Source of the DNA: a virus
Reading direction: 5' to 3' (one strand)
Virus record (IMG/VR): IMGVR_UViG_3300033273_000252
Coordinates: 1 to 64,000 of that record
Length of the DNA stretch: 64,000 bases
The translations under genes and the position numbers were made by a program. Position 1 is the first letter of the stretch; each line of letters begins with the position of its first letter. Positions 31,275 through 40,096 of the stretch are shown in pieces. Under the pieces are notes generated by a model that was not told where the DNA came from, ran no database searches, and saw only the letters and a program-made list of their open reading frames with translations.

Positions 31275-32376
31275 AATTGTTTATAACTTTTACAATATGG
31301 TCTCTTTCATCTTCAGTTAACCACCACCCCACAGGAATGTTTAAAAGTCTACTTTCAAATGATTCTAATCCATCCAACCCATCTCTTCTAAAATCAGACA
31401 TACAAGAATATTGGTCGTTTCTAACGTGTACTACATCTGAAGCGATTCCGTTTTCTTCTAAGTAATCTTTGAATTTTTGTTTATCTTCCACGAGAAGTGA
31501 ATAAATCCAATGAGATGGTTCTGATTTATCATCTCTTCTTAACTTTTCTATCAATGGGTTATTGATGTGATTGTCATAATACTTAGCATTTTCAATATGT
31601 TTGTCAATCAACCCATCAATATACTTCATCTGCTCCAATCCGATACAAGCATTGATATTGTTCATATGTAATTTGTATCCGGCTTCAGGAATGTCCTGTT
31701 CCCATCTTGAAGCTGGTGGAACGCCTGGAGGAGATTTGAAATGTCTATCCAATCCAAACCATCTTAACTTTCTAACTCTAGCGATATCATCATCACTTTT
31801 ACAAACTAAAGCTCCACCATCACCACACGTTAAGTGTTTTACTGCTTGAAATGAGAAACAAATATAGTCTCCGTGATTACCTATTTGCTTACCATTGTAA
31901 GTGGCTCTCAAAGCGTGTGCTGCATCTTCGATGATTTTGATTCCATACTTGTCACCAATAGCACAAATAGCATCAAGGTCACAAGGTTGACCAGCCCAAT
32001 GTACAATTACGATAGCCTTTGTCTTATCAGTAATCAAAGATTCGATTGATTCAGCACTAATGTTACCAGTAGTTGGGTCAATATCAGCTAACTTTAAAAC
32101 AGCGCCCATATTAATAAATGGTACGTTTGTAGCCATACAAGTCATAGCAGTTGTAATAACCTCATCACCAGGTTTGATATCACACATATGACCAGCCATC
32201 CAAATAGCTGAAGTGCAACTATTCATAAGACTTACATTTGGGTTTCCGATATATTCACCGAATTGTTTTTCAAATTCATCAGAATATTCACCTTCGGTAA
32301 CAAACCCACTATCCCATACTTTTTGCAAGGTCTCACCAATATTAGGTGGTGTATGTACCTTCATCAATCTAATCAT
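31267..32376 (-). CDS. DegT/DnrJ/EryC1/StrS aminotransferase
   Basis: 369 residues, typical length. VSLMNSCTSAIWMAG, TAMTCMATN, EDAAHALRATYNGK and the PLP lysine in SFQAVKHLTCGDGGAL (near residue 184) are those of sugar aminotransferases. It converts an NDP-4- (or 3-) keto-sugar to the amino-sugar using glutamate. The neighbouring SDR could supply the keto-sugar and the GNAT could acylate the amine. Confidence 0.9.
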   Translation of the reverse strand: MIRLMKVHTPPNIGETLQKVWDSGFVTEGEYSDEFEKQFGEYIGNPNVSLMNSCTSAIWMAGHMCDIKPGDEVITTAMTCMATNVPFINMGAVLKLADIDPTTGNISAESIESLITDKTKAIVIVHWAGQPCDLDAICAIGDKYGIKIIEDAAHALRATYNGKQIGNHGDYICFSFQAVKHLTCGDGGALVCKSDDDIARVRKLRWFGLDRHFKSPPGVPPASRWEQDIPEAGYKLHMNNINACIGLEQMKYIDGLIDKHIENAKYYDNHINNPLIEKLRRDDKSEPSHWIYSLLVEDKQKFKDYLEENGIASDVVHVRNDQYSCMSDFRRDGLDGLESFESRLLNIPVGWWLTEDERDHIVKVINNYV

Positions 32377-32379
32377 AAC

Positions 32380-33297
32380 TTACTTTTTTTCGTTCTTTAA
32401 AAAATAATCTAACATTAATTGTAACCCATCATTCAATGATGTTTTTGGTTGGATTCCTGTATCCATAACCACTTTATCGATATTTGGACACCTTCTCAAT
32501 GGTTCATCTTTCGGATAAAATTCAGGATACTCCATAACAGTTACTTTATCAGCGTAATCAAATGTATCACAAAATACATTAGCTAACTCATTCATAGAAA
32601 GTTCGGGTGTTGGGTTACCTACATTATAAACCTCACCATCCTTACCATTGAGTAATACTCCGATACACATATCAATACCATCACCTACATAACAAAAAGT
32701 TCTTGTCTGATTACCATTACCATACACAGTGATATTTTCATTGTTTAGATAATTTCTCATCCAATTTGATAGAACTCTATTGTCATTGATACCCATATAC
32801 TCACCATAGAAATTAAATGGTCTAACAACCTTTACAGGTAAGTTGTGTAGTTGGTGATAGTAGTAGCATAAAGTTTCTAAAACTTGCTTTCCGATATCAT
32901 AACAACTTCTACTACTTCTTGTAGGGATTGTTCCAAGAAATTCTTCTTTAGTAGGAATCTTGTCAGCAGGTGGAGTTCCATAAACTTCACTTGAACTGAA
33001 CATCAATATACTTTCTACGTTGTGTTTTAAACAATAGTCTAACACGTTTTTAGTACCTATATATGAAACATCCATCGTTTCGATTGGCTTCTTCATATAT
33101 TTTTCAGGACTAGCGATTCCAGCACAATTGATAACATAATCATATCTTGGTAAATCAAGTGGATTACATATGTCATCACCATTCTGAATATCATATGTCA
33201 AGTATTCGTTTCCGTTTTCTTCGAGGATGTCTTTAAACCAGTTTCCAAGAAACCCATCAGAACCGATTAATAATACAGACTTGTTTTTATCTATCAT
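32380..33297 (-). CDS. NDP-sugar dehydratase/decarboxylase (extended SDR, UXS-like)
   Basis: 305 residues. VLLIGSDGFLGNW (NAD site), NCAGIASPEKY, FSSSEVYGTP (catalytic Ser/Thr region), SCYDIGKQVLE (YxxxK), RPFNFYGEYM and the C-terminal EPLRRCPNIDK all fit UDP-glucuronate decarboxylase or dTDP-glucose 4,6-dehydratase-type enzymes. With the UGD-like gene at 38059 and the aminotransferase next to it, a UDP-4-keto-pentose or hexose route is plausible. Confidence 0.85.
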   Translation of the reverse strand: MIDKNKSVLLIGSDGFLGNWFKDILEENGNEYLTYDIQNGDDICNPLDLPRYDYVINCAGIASPEKYMKKPIETMDVSYIGTKNVLDYCLKHNVESILMFSSSEVYGTPPADKIPTKEEFLGTIPTRSSRSCYDIGKQVLETLCYYYHQLHNLPVKVVRPFNFYGEYMGINDNRVLSNWMRNYLNNENITVYGNGNQTRTFCYVGDGIDMCIGVLLNGKDGEVYNVGNPTPELSMNELANVFCDTFDYADKVTVMEYPEFYPKDEPLRRCPNIDKVVMDTGIQPKTSLNDGLQLMLDYFLKNEKK

Positions 33298-33301
33298 AAC
33301 T

Positions 33302-33748
33302 TTATTTTCCTTTATGTAATTGCATAAGTATTGAGGACTGCTCCTTATTATAAAATATGGTTTTGACTTCTTTAAAACCTAATTTTTTGTATAAATTTCT
33401 AGCTCGTGTATTTGTATCTAAAACTTCGAGGTTGAATGTTGATACTGAATGATGCTTGGTTAGATACTCGAAAAACTCTTCATAAGCTTTTGTAGCAAGA
33501 CCCTTACCTCTATAATCCTTGTGGATATCCATACCAACGTAACAACTAACACTATCACCACCAAACGACCATTCCGATGTTCTAAAGTATCCTATGGTTT
33601 CACCATTCAACTCGTACATATAGAATGGATTCTTCTTTTTATCAAACCACTCATAAGCTTCTTGAAGTGTGTATTTGGTAGGGTCGTGTAAAAACTCACA
33701 ACACTCGTTCCTTACAAAATTGTAAAAAGGAACATCACTTTTTATCAT
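33302..33748 (-). CDS. GNAT N-acetyltransferase
   Basis: 148 residues from ATG 33748, which overlaps the upstream stop (ATGA); ATG 33760 is possible. Acetyl-CoA site DYRGKGLATKAYEEFF (RGxGxA) near residue 84 and LDTNTRARNLYKKLGF near 119 are standard GNAT motifs of the RimI/amino-sugar acetyltransferase type. Position between an aminotransferase/SDR pair and other sugar genes suggests N-acylation of an amino-sugar nucleotide. Confidence 0.85.
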   Translation of the reverse strand: MIKSDVPFYNFVRNECCEFLHDPTKYTLQEAYEWFDKKKNPFYMYELNGETIGYFRTSEWSFGGDSVSCYVGMDIHKDYRGKGLATKAYEEFFEYLTKHHSVSTFNLEVLDTNTRARNLYKKLGFKEVKTIFYNKEQSSILMQLHKGK

Positions 33749-34566
33749 TTTTCTAACCATCGCTGTTTACCTATATTTACTAAATCTTCATAAGTATTAC
33801 ATCCAACAATATTATTACACCCCAATTCGGTTAACCAACTATCAGTATGCCATATACCTCTATTCTCAGATTTACAATTTTTACAATTAAAGATTATAAC
33901 ATCATTACCAAAATATGCTGACAATACTGCGTTTCCACCAGCGGTTGCTATTGTTTCATTTGCTAATGAATGAATCCACATCTGAGCCTTGTTGAATCCA
34001 ATATTATACTCTTTCATAACATCGTATATTGTGGTCACATTTTCGTATTTAGAAAGTAGTTCATAATCTTCAAACTTTCCATACGACCCGACAATATCAA
34101 AATATGATTCATTTGATTCATTACCATCACCTTCATATCTGATGTAGTAAATCTTATACTTTTCACCAAAAGTATCTACTATATTTTTTATACAATCTAC
34201 ATCCAAATAGTTAAATGGAATCTTCTCACCCCACTCAGGATTATATTTGTTGTTGATTACAAGAACAGGTTTATCTTTTTTTAGTTGAGATTCTTTTGAA
34301 AAATGTTCTTGAAAAGGTGGCGGTGTCCATACATCACCCCATAGATTACGAGGATTAAACTTGTTCTCGTAAATCATATTTGTTTGTAAGCCCCATCTAA
34401 CCCCACCACTTACATAATTTACTTTGTCTGAAAAGTAAAATACTTCAGTTGTACCTTGAATGGATTCGATTTCATAATCAGTATTATTAGAATGTAATCC
34501 ATATGCTATTGGGGCTGATTCACATAATATCCAACTATATTCTGATAAAGCTCTAACCTTTTTCAT
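33745..34566 (-). CDS. glycosyltransferase-like protein of unknown family
   Basis: 273 residues. No signature motif at the N-terminus; the second half has the feel of a GT-B C-terminal domain (NETIATAGGNAVLSAYFG resembling the donor-binding loop with a conserved GG). Two CxxC-like cysteines in FNCKNCKS. Lies in the sugar locus and overlaps both neighbours. The glycosyltransferase assignment is inference. Confidence 0.45.
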   Translation of the reverse strand: MKKVRALSEYSWILCESAPIAYGLHSNNTDYEIESIQGTTEVFYFSDKVNYVSGGVRWGLQTNMIYENKFNPRNLWGDVWTPPPFQEHFSKESQLKKDKPVLVINNKYNPEWGEKIPFNYLDVDCIKNIVDTFGEKYKIYYIRYEGDGNESNESYFDIVGSYGKFEDYELLSKYENVTTIYDVMKEYNIGFNKAQMWIHSLANETIATAGGNAVLSAYFGNDVIIFNCKNCKSENRGIWHTDSWLTELGCNNIVGCNTYEDLVNIGKQRWLEK

Positions 34567-35206
34567 ACAACAATTCTGCTAATTTAAACTCTATCAAATT
34601 ATCTATATCAATACCTTCTTGTGCTGATATAGGGTATAGTTGAGTATTTGGAGTTTTTATATTCTTGTACTTTTTTATTTCTTCTTTGTTAATGATTACT
34701 ACACCAAAGTTTATCTTCCAATAATCTTTTGATAATGTTTGACTTTTTGGATGATTTGGGTAATCATAATTTAGAGCCGTGTCGTTCTTCCATAGATAGT
34801 CTTTTACTACCTCAGTACTTAGTAGAGAAACTCCATTGTATTTGGATATTGCATCTTGATATGTTTCTAATTGTATCAATGGACTTGTACATTGACATAA
34901 CATAACATTTTCAGTTTCAACTTGATTGGTTAAAACTTCTTCCCAATACTCAGTAATTGGTGCGTTTGAAGTAGCCAAATATGGTGTTCTTTCTACAACT
35001 CTTACACCATAATCTTTTGCGATTTTCATAGATGTATCACAATCAGTATTTACGATAATATCTGATATATCACCTTTACTTAGAAGTTCTTTTAATACAT
35101 CTAATTTATATTCTAATAGAGACTTCTTATAAAACTTTCTTACGTTTTTACCTAAAACTCTTTCAGAACCTTTTCTTGTTGGAACTACTGCTGTTATCTT
35201 ATTCAT
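34553..35206 (-). CDS. CMP-sugar cytidylyltransferase (NeuA/KdsB-like)
   Basis: 217 residues from ATG 35206 (MNKITAVVPTRKGSERV). The nucleotide-binding loop VPTRKGSERVLGKNVR and LCQCTSPLI near residue 92 are typical of acylneuraminate cytidylyltransferases. It activates a nonulosonic or similar acid as CMP-sugar. The SIS and HAD genes precede it directly. A frame extends upstream into the HAD gene but the family start is at 35206. Confidence 0.85.
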   Translation of the reverse strand: MNKITAVVPTRKGSERVLGKNVRKFYKKSLLEYKLDVLKELLSKGDISDIIVNTDCDTSMKIAKDYGVRVVERTPYLATSNAPITEYWEEVLTNQVETENVMLCQCTSPLIQLETYQDAISKYNGVSLLSTEVVKDYLWKNDTALNYDYPNHPKSQTLSKDYWKINFGVVIINKEEIKKYKNIKTPNTQLYPISAQEGIDIDNLIEFKLAELLYEKG

Positions 35207-35576
35207 TATCCTTAAAATACTTTTCCCAAGATGTAAAATGATATGCTCTATCATCTATATATTGTACTGCTCTTGGTTTTTCAGATGTTACTTTTGATAC
35301 GAACTTAGCCATATCATATTTGTTTAACCAATCCCAAATCAACTCAGCGCCAGTTTTTCCATTAACCAATCCTCTATCAGGTTTGGCTTTGGCTGTAAAT
35401 ATTACAATATTGTATTTTTTTGATAACGACTCTAATGCTTCATAAGCACCTTCGATTGGTGGGTCATACACCGTACCATCGTGATATCCTTTTGAGTTTC
35501 TGTGAATTACTCCATCAAAATCAATACCGATATTTGTGAGTTCATCTGAATGAAAATGTTTTCTTGGTTCTGTCAT
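35199..35576 (-). CDS. HAD-like sugar-phosphate phosphatase
   Basis: 125 residues. Motif I IGIDFDGVIHRN (residues 16-27), motif II IVIFTAKAK near 58 and motif IV VQYIDDRAYHF near 104. Small HAD proteins of this type sit beside cytidylyl- and guanylyltransferases in LPS/capsule loci and in phages. Likely removes a phosphate from the sugar phosphate made by the SIS-type isomerase. Confidence 0.75.
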   Translation of the reverse strand: MTEPRKHFHSDELTNIGIDFDGVIHRNSKGYHDGTVYDPPIEGAYEALESLSKKYNIVIFTAKAKPDRGLVNGKTGAELIWDWLNKYDMAKFVSKVTSEKPRAVQYIDDRAYHFTSWEKYFKDNE

Positions 35577-35578
35577 TT

Positions 35579-36151
35579 TTAATTAAAATTAATAGGTGGA
35601 CATAAGTTACCAGCACCGTGAGTCAATTCATAGGTGAGTAACAATGTTAAAACTTCAGCGGTATGATAGTATTCAGCCCCAAGAACAACTTGACTCAATT
35701 CTTCGATTTCTCTTGGGATTGGGAATGATGTAATCACACCAATTTCCATACCTTTTTCTTTTGCATAATCAAGAGCATTCATTATGTCAACTGAACGACC
35801 ACTTGATGAAATACCTAATACCAATGTCTTAGATAATTGTTCATTTGTGTGCTCAACTGTTCTTTGTTTCAACCACTCAACCATCCAATCATCAAACGAA
35901 GTGTCATTAATAAGTGATGTAGCCACAACACCACTACCAGGCGCTTGTGCATTTTTAGTACCTTTTGACAATCTTGAGATATCAACAGCAGCGTGGTCAG
36001 CTACAGCCAAATTACCTCCGTGTCCTAAAACGAATATATTAACTGACTTGTTGAATTTATCTTGTAAAGACTTCCAAGCTTCCGAAGAAGTTACCTCTAC
36101 AAACTTTTGTCCGATATTTTCAATATTAAGTGATGACATATAACATCCCAT
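35579..36151 (-). CDS. SIS-domain sugar-phosphate isomerase (GmhA-like)
   Basis: 190 residues. NIFVLGHGGNLAVADHAAVD (near residue 37), ISSSGRSVDIMNAL (near 115, the phosphosugar-binding Ser loop) and LSQVVLGAEYYHTAEVLTLLL are as in phosphoheptose isomerases. It would isomerise a ketose/aldose phosphate such as sedoheptulose-7-phosphate. It has its own promoter at 36166-36196 and is followed by HAD and cytidylyltransferase genes. Confidence 0.8.
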   Translation of the reverse strand: MGCYMSSLNIENIGQKFVEVTSSEAWKSLQDKFNKSVNIFVLGHGGNLAVADHAAVDISRLSKGTKNAQAPGSGVVATSLINDTSFDDWMVEWLKQRTVEHTNEQLSKTLVLGISSSGRSVDIMNALDYAKEKGMEIGVITSFPIPREIEELSQVVLGAEYYHTAEVLTLLLTYELTHGAGNLCPPINFN

Positions 36152-36165
36152 TAGTGTATATTATA

Positions 36166-36196
36166 CTAATATACGAAATTTTTTATTAAGTTCCAA
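36166..36196 (-). promoter_or_regulatory. Bacteroidota-type promoter within the sugar locus
   Basis: TTG (36196-36194), 20 bp, TATATTAG (36173-36166); ATG of the SIS gene 15 bp below. The only strong promoter seen between 45.0 and 21.4 kb. Confidence 0.7.
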
Positions 36197-37116
36197 CTGT
36201 TTTTATAAGTAGTTTCACTAAAATGTTTGTTATAGTTTTCAACAGAAAGTTTCGACATTTCTTCGTAAAAGGCAGAATCTTCTTTTAATCTCTTAGCTAA
36301 CTCTTTTGCTTTTTTCAAATCATTATGCTCTACTGATAACTCAGGAAAACATAATCGTTGAGTATTACTATGTATGTTACCAATACAAGGTATACCAAGA
36401 TAACCACAATTCAAGGAAAATGTTCCACCGATTGTATTTGGATTTAAATGTACAGCGTACTTAAAGTTATTCAACTCTTTCATCCAATCGTACCATTCTA
36501 AATATGGTAAGTGGTTGATATCTTCAACATTTAGTTCAGCCTTATCCATTCGACCCATTTGAGGAGCTGATATCTTCTCTCCTATTTCTGATGCTACCAT
36601 ATATGAATCGATACCACCATACCACCTTCCCAAATTACCACCAATAATCACACCACTACGTTCTACTTTTGGTATATCCTTCAATGAATCTTCAATCATC
36701 AGAGTTGGATTGATGTATGTTGGTTTTTCTAATAACCCTTCATAGTATTTTTTATCAATATCATTATGTGCAAATACAACATCAACCGACATCATTTGAT
36801 TCAAAAACCACATAGATTCATACAAAGGTAAACTTTGATAGTACCAACTGGGGCCTTCTTGCATAAAGGCTACTTTCTTACAAATACGTTTCATATCTGA
36901 AACAATATCCATATTCATAAAGTTCTTAACATTCTTTGGAATGATTAGAACACCCAAATCATAAGTTACACCATTTTCAGTTGGTATAGATTTTATTGGG
37001 ATGTGGTCTGCATCTAAGGCTACGAACCAAGCAAACTCAGTTCTCATATTCTTGTGGGTTCTCGGTGTTTTACCCATAAACCCCATCTCACTAAAAAATG
37101 CTATTTTACCTTCCAT
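36166..37116 (-). CDS. glycosyltransferase-like protein (GT-B type)
   Basis: 316 residues from ATG 37116 (MEGKIAFFSEMGF). The C-terminal part carries VHLNPNTIGGTFSLNCGYLG and IPCIGN, then QRLCFPELSV, similar to the donor-site region of GT4/CgeB-like GT-B enzymes (a conserved Glu is replaced). Cytoplasmic. The 3' end overlaps the promoter of the SIS gene. Confidence 0.6.
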   Translation of the reverse strand: MEGKIAFFSEMGFMGKTPRTHKNMRTEFAWFVALDADHIPIKSIPTENGVTYDLGVLIIPKNVKNFMNMDIVSDMKRICKKVAFMQEGPSWYYQSLPLYESMWFLNQMMSVDVVFAHNDIDKKYYEGLLEKPTYINPTLMIEDSLKDIPKVERSGVIIGGNLGRWYGGIDSYMVASEIGEKISAPQMGRMDKAELNVEDINHLPYLEWYDWMKELNNFKYAVHLNPNTIGGTFSLNCGYLGIPCIGNIHSNTQRLCFPELSVEHNDLKKAKELAKRLKEDSAFYEEMSKLSVENYNKHFSETTYKNSWNLIKNFVY

Positions 37117-38066
37117 ACATCTTCCCAAGTTTTAGATTTGTAATTAGGGTTGAATAAATTGTAAACATTTTGTTCACATAGTTTATTCGCTGGTTTATAC
37201 CAATTGTGTACACCTCTTTGAGCACCAGTATCAGTCTTATCAATATTTTCTTCACCCAAGACATATGTTCTTTTGTTTGGGTGTTTTCTATTGTGTACAA
37301 GTAATATATTCTTAAAATGATATTGTGGAATATTACCAAGTACTTTTTGTGTCATCAACATAAACGCTGTATCTTCGTGGACAAAGAATACTGAACGTGG
37401 AATGTTTACTCCTGCTTTGATTACTTCCGATGATATTACCAACCCACAACCATTAAATTTGTGTGGAGATACTAAAGTTAAATCAAGGTCAGTAACCTTT
37501 GAGTTTATCTCATTCATCTCATCAGCATTCATCTTATATCTAAGACTCCACCAATTTTCAGTATCACCTTCTATAAAAGGTTTATCAGTAAAATCAACGT
37601 GTTCTAATGGTTTCCAACTATTGTCCCACATTTTACAAATTCCAAACGTGGCTAAATATTTTGGAGTTCCTTCTGAATAAGACTGATGAAGTAGATTCAA
37701 AGACCCAAACATTTCTTTAGGTACTAACATATCAGATTCACCCCATACAAGAACATCTACTAAATCACAAAAATCTTCGTTAAAGTTTCTACGATAATCG
37801 GCTATGGTAACCAATTTATTTGACATCGTGTAATTCGACCTAAATCCAGCTTCATTCAAAATCTTTTGGATTTCAGTTACAGCCGTTGTTTTGTCAGACA
37901 CCGATGTAGGTTTCTCCAACTCTTCATTTGTAGTAATCAAAAAGTCAACAAGAACTTCACCATCGTATTTTTCGATAGCTTCTTTTAAGGTACTAACGTA
38001 TTCTGAGATTATCCCAACCTCATACCATTGAACCAAACACCCTATTGCAAATTTTGTATTACCCAT
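37101..38066 (-). CDS. putative GT-A glycosyltransferase
   Basis: 321 residues. DVLVWGESDMLVPKEMF near residue 107 resembles a DxD-type sugar-nucleotide site, and SVFFVHEDTAFMLMTQ near 219 the catalytic ED of GT2-like enzymes. The N-terminus lacks the usual VSVVIPxYN. Overlaps both neighbours. Substrate unknown. Confidence 0.55.
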   Translation of the reverse strand: MGNTKFAIGCLVQWYEVGIISEYVSTLKEAIEKYDGEVLVDFLITTNEELEKPTSVSDKTTAVTEIQKILNEAGFRSNYTMSNKLVTIADYRRNFNEDFCDLVDVLVWGESDMLVPKEMFGSLNLLHQSYSEGTPKYLATFGICKMWDNSWKPLEHVDFTDKPFIEGDTENWWSLRYKMNADEMNEINSKVTDLDLTLVSPHKFNGCGLVISSEVIKAGVNIPRSVFFVHEDTAFMLMTQKVLGNIPQYHFKNILLVHNRKHPNKRTYVLGEENIDKTDTGAQRGVHNWYKPANKLCEQNVYNLFNPNYKSKTWEDVWKVK

Positions 38067-38901
38067 CTGATACGGCTCTTCCTTCCATTTGTTCCCAATC
38101 TCTATTGTCTCTAACTACATTATTTTTAGAATCAGTAGCCATCAACATAGTAGGAGTTATCCCTAAATCCTTTGCTACATTAATCATAGCTTTTACATCT
38201 TTAGGAAAACAATGACCACCATACCCAAAATAACCATCAGGTCCTGGCACAGCCCAATGTGACTTACCCAATCTATCATCGTATGTTGCGTATTCTACGA
38301 CCTTATCAAAGTCCAAATCTAACTTATTACAAATTTGGTACATCTCATTAGCAAAGGATACCTTTGTAGCTAAGAAAGAATTTGTAACATATTTTACCAT
38401 CTCTGCGTGTGTAGAACCTGTTTTGATGATGGGTGTAGTAGGAAACACCAAACGATAAATTTGTTTGAGTAAAGTCGTTCCTTTTCTTGGCCCACCTAAA
38501 ATAATCTTTGATTGATTCTCAAAATCTTGTACTGCGTTTGCTTCCGTTAAAAACTCTGGATTAAAGATAATGGTAATGTTACCAAATCTATCATTAAAGT
38601 TTTCCGTGGTTGTTGGTGGAATTGTTGACTTGATAACAACAATAACATCTTTACCAACTTCATTAATTTCATTCAAAACCGAAGCGACAATAGAAGTATC
38701 ACAAGTACCATCCGACCTTTTCATTGGAGTAGGTAAACATACAAATACAACTTCGGAAGCTTGGACTACCTCTTCTAAGGTATCCGTATTTCGTTTAGTT
38801 TCATCAAGGTCATAAGTTAGAACGCTAAAGTAGTTCTTGAACTTTTGGTATATAGCATTACCAACAAACCCTTGGCCAATAATTCCAATATTATGTTTCA
38901 T
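38059..38901 (-). CDS. UDP-glucose/UDP-ManNAc dehydrogenase-like protein lacking the C-terminal domain
   Basis: 280 residues against ~430 for the family. NIGIIGQGFVGNAI (NAD), VFVCLPTPM, STIPPTTTENF, FNPEFLTEANAV and the catalytic cysteine in GYGGHCFPKD (near residue 243) are intact; the UDP-binding C-terminal domain is missing. The four-electron oxidation of UDP-Glc to UDP-GlcA or of UDP-ManNAc remains possible if a partner or a dimer supplies the site. Shortened forms occur in other phages. Confidence 0.75.
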   Translation of the reverse strand: MKHNIGIIGQGFVGNAIYQKFKNYFSVLTYDLDETKRNTDTLEEVVQASEVVFVCLPTPMKRSDGTCDTSIVASVLNEINEVGKDVIVVIKSTIPPTTTENFNDRFGNITIIFNPEFLTEANAVQDFENQSKIILGGPRKGTTLLKQIYRLVFPTTPIIKTGSTHAEMVKYVTNSFLATKVSFANEMYQICNKLDLDFDKVVEYATYDDRLGKSHWAVPGPDGYFGYGGHCFPKDVKAMINVAKDLGITPTMLMATDSKNNVVRDNRDWEQMEGRAVSDG

Positions 38902-38952
38902 AATAAAAATGTAAATTTTTCTTTCGACACACGATTCGTTCCCAAAATGGAA

Positions 38953-39579
38953 TTACACGAGGGTGTCGTAATATTCGTTTTGTCGTTCTTGTCTATCGAT
39001 TGTCTTTGGGTGATATAGAGCCAACTCTTCTGCCCAAGGTAGATTTGAAATAGTTTCGTAACCAACGAGTTTCTCGTGTACCTTATTTTCCCAACGAATG
39101 GATTCTGAATTTTTATAAATTCTCCATTGAGGGTCTGGAAAGTTTACCCAACCGTGTTCATTAACCTGCCACCCCCATTTCTGAATGTGTTCTTGAGTTA
39201 ACCCTTCGACTGTATTTACTCGTGGGACAAGAATTACATCTACATTATTTGCTTCCAAGATTTCGTGAATGTTATCCATCAAGGTTTTATTTGGGTATTC
39301 ATCTGCGTCAATCTGAAAGATATAATCACCACTACAATGTTTGGTAAGTTCATTCTTCAAATCTGCGAAGTGTCCATCAAACTCATATGGGTGCCACACG
39401 AACAATGATTTTTCAACATTCATTTTTCGTAAATAAGTTTCGATATCCTTAGAACCATTTTTTGAATCCCACAAAACCACAATCTCATCTTGTGGTTGTT
39501 TGAGTGTCAATAACTTTTGAAGTAATGTTTGGATTTCAAGAAACTCATCCTTGACTGTAACTGCGTAACTAATTTTCAT
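38953..39579 (-). CDS. GT2-family glycosyltransferase
   Basis: 208 residues. ISYAVTVKDEFLEIQ at the N-terminus, FQIDADEYPN (DxD) near residue 93 and WENKVHEKLVGY near 167 are the LpsA/WaaE-type pattern of GT2 enzymes acting on lipopolysaccharide-like acceptors. Small single domain without membrane segments. Confidence 0.8.
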   Translation of the reverse strand: MKISYAVTVKDEFLEIQTLLQKLLTLKQPQDEIVVLWDSKNGSKDIETYLRKMNVEKSLFVWHPYEFDGHFADLKNELTKHCSGDYIFQIDADEYPNKTLMDNIHEILEANNVDVILVPRVNTVEGLTQEHIQKWGWQVNEHGWVNFPDPQWRIYKNSESIRWENKVHEKLVGYETISNLPWAEELALYHPKTIDRQERQNEYYDTLV

Positions 39580-39582
39580 ATT

Positions 39583-40095
39583 TTATATTTCTTTTAGAAA
39601 GTCTGGCATATCATCATCCTTTTCTACTTGTTCCCTCTGCCTTCTTTCTGCTTCCGATGGAACTCTATCGAATATACCATAATCATAATTGTATACCGTA
39701 ACCGTAGAAATGTTTTTTTCGACTAATGTTCTATATGCTGTTTTTAGATTCTTATTTCTATCTTTACCTTTGATTTCTCTGATGTAAAATTGTTTAGAAT
39801 TCAAATCCAATTGTAACTTTGTTAAATCTAACTTTCGTACTTTAGGAGTCCTACTTATAACCTCATCTAACCCCTTAGCCAAATTAACCATATCGGTTAA
39901 TGTTATATGTTTTAAGTCTAAACAATGAAAGTAAGTTTTAAAATTAGGTTGTAATACAAACACATAATAGTCACGAGATTTACCATCCACTTTTTTATAA
40001 CGGATTTTAGCTACCATTCCCCTCTCTAACTTTGCTTTGGGGATTCTGAAAGCATCTGATAATTTATTCCTATGTTGTGCCGTATAATCAGCCAT
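39583..40095 (-). CDS. conserved phage hypothetical protein (170 aa)
   Basis: 170 residues, lysine-rich. RGMVAKIRYKKVDGKSRDYYVFVLQPN suggests a beta-rich N-terminal domain; NLKTAYRTL and the acidic end DDDMPDFLKEI recall small T4-like phage proteins of unknown role. It does not look like a sugar enzyme, though it stands inside that locus. Confidence 0.55.
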   Translation of the reverse strand: MADYTAQHRNKLSDAFRIPKAKLERGMVAKIRYKKVDGKSRDYYVFVLQPNFKTYFHCLDLKHITLTDMVNLAKGLDEVISRTPKVRKLDLTKLQLDLNSKQFYIREIKGKDRNKNLKTAYRTLVEKNISTVTVYNYDYGIFDRVPSEAERRQREQVEKDDDMPDFLKEI

Positions 40096-40096
40096 A

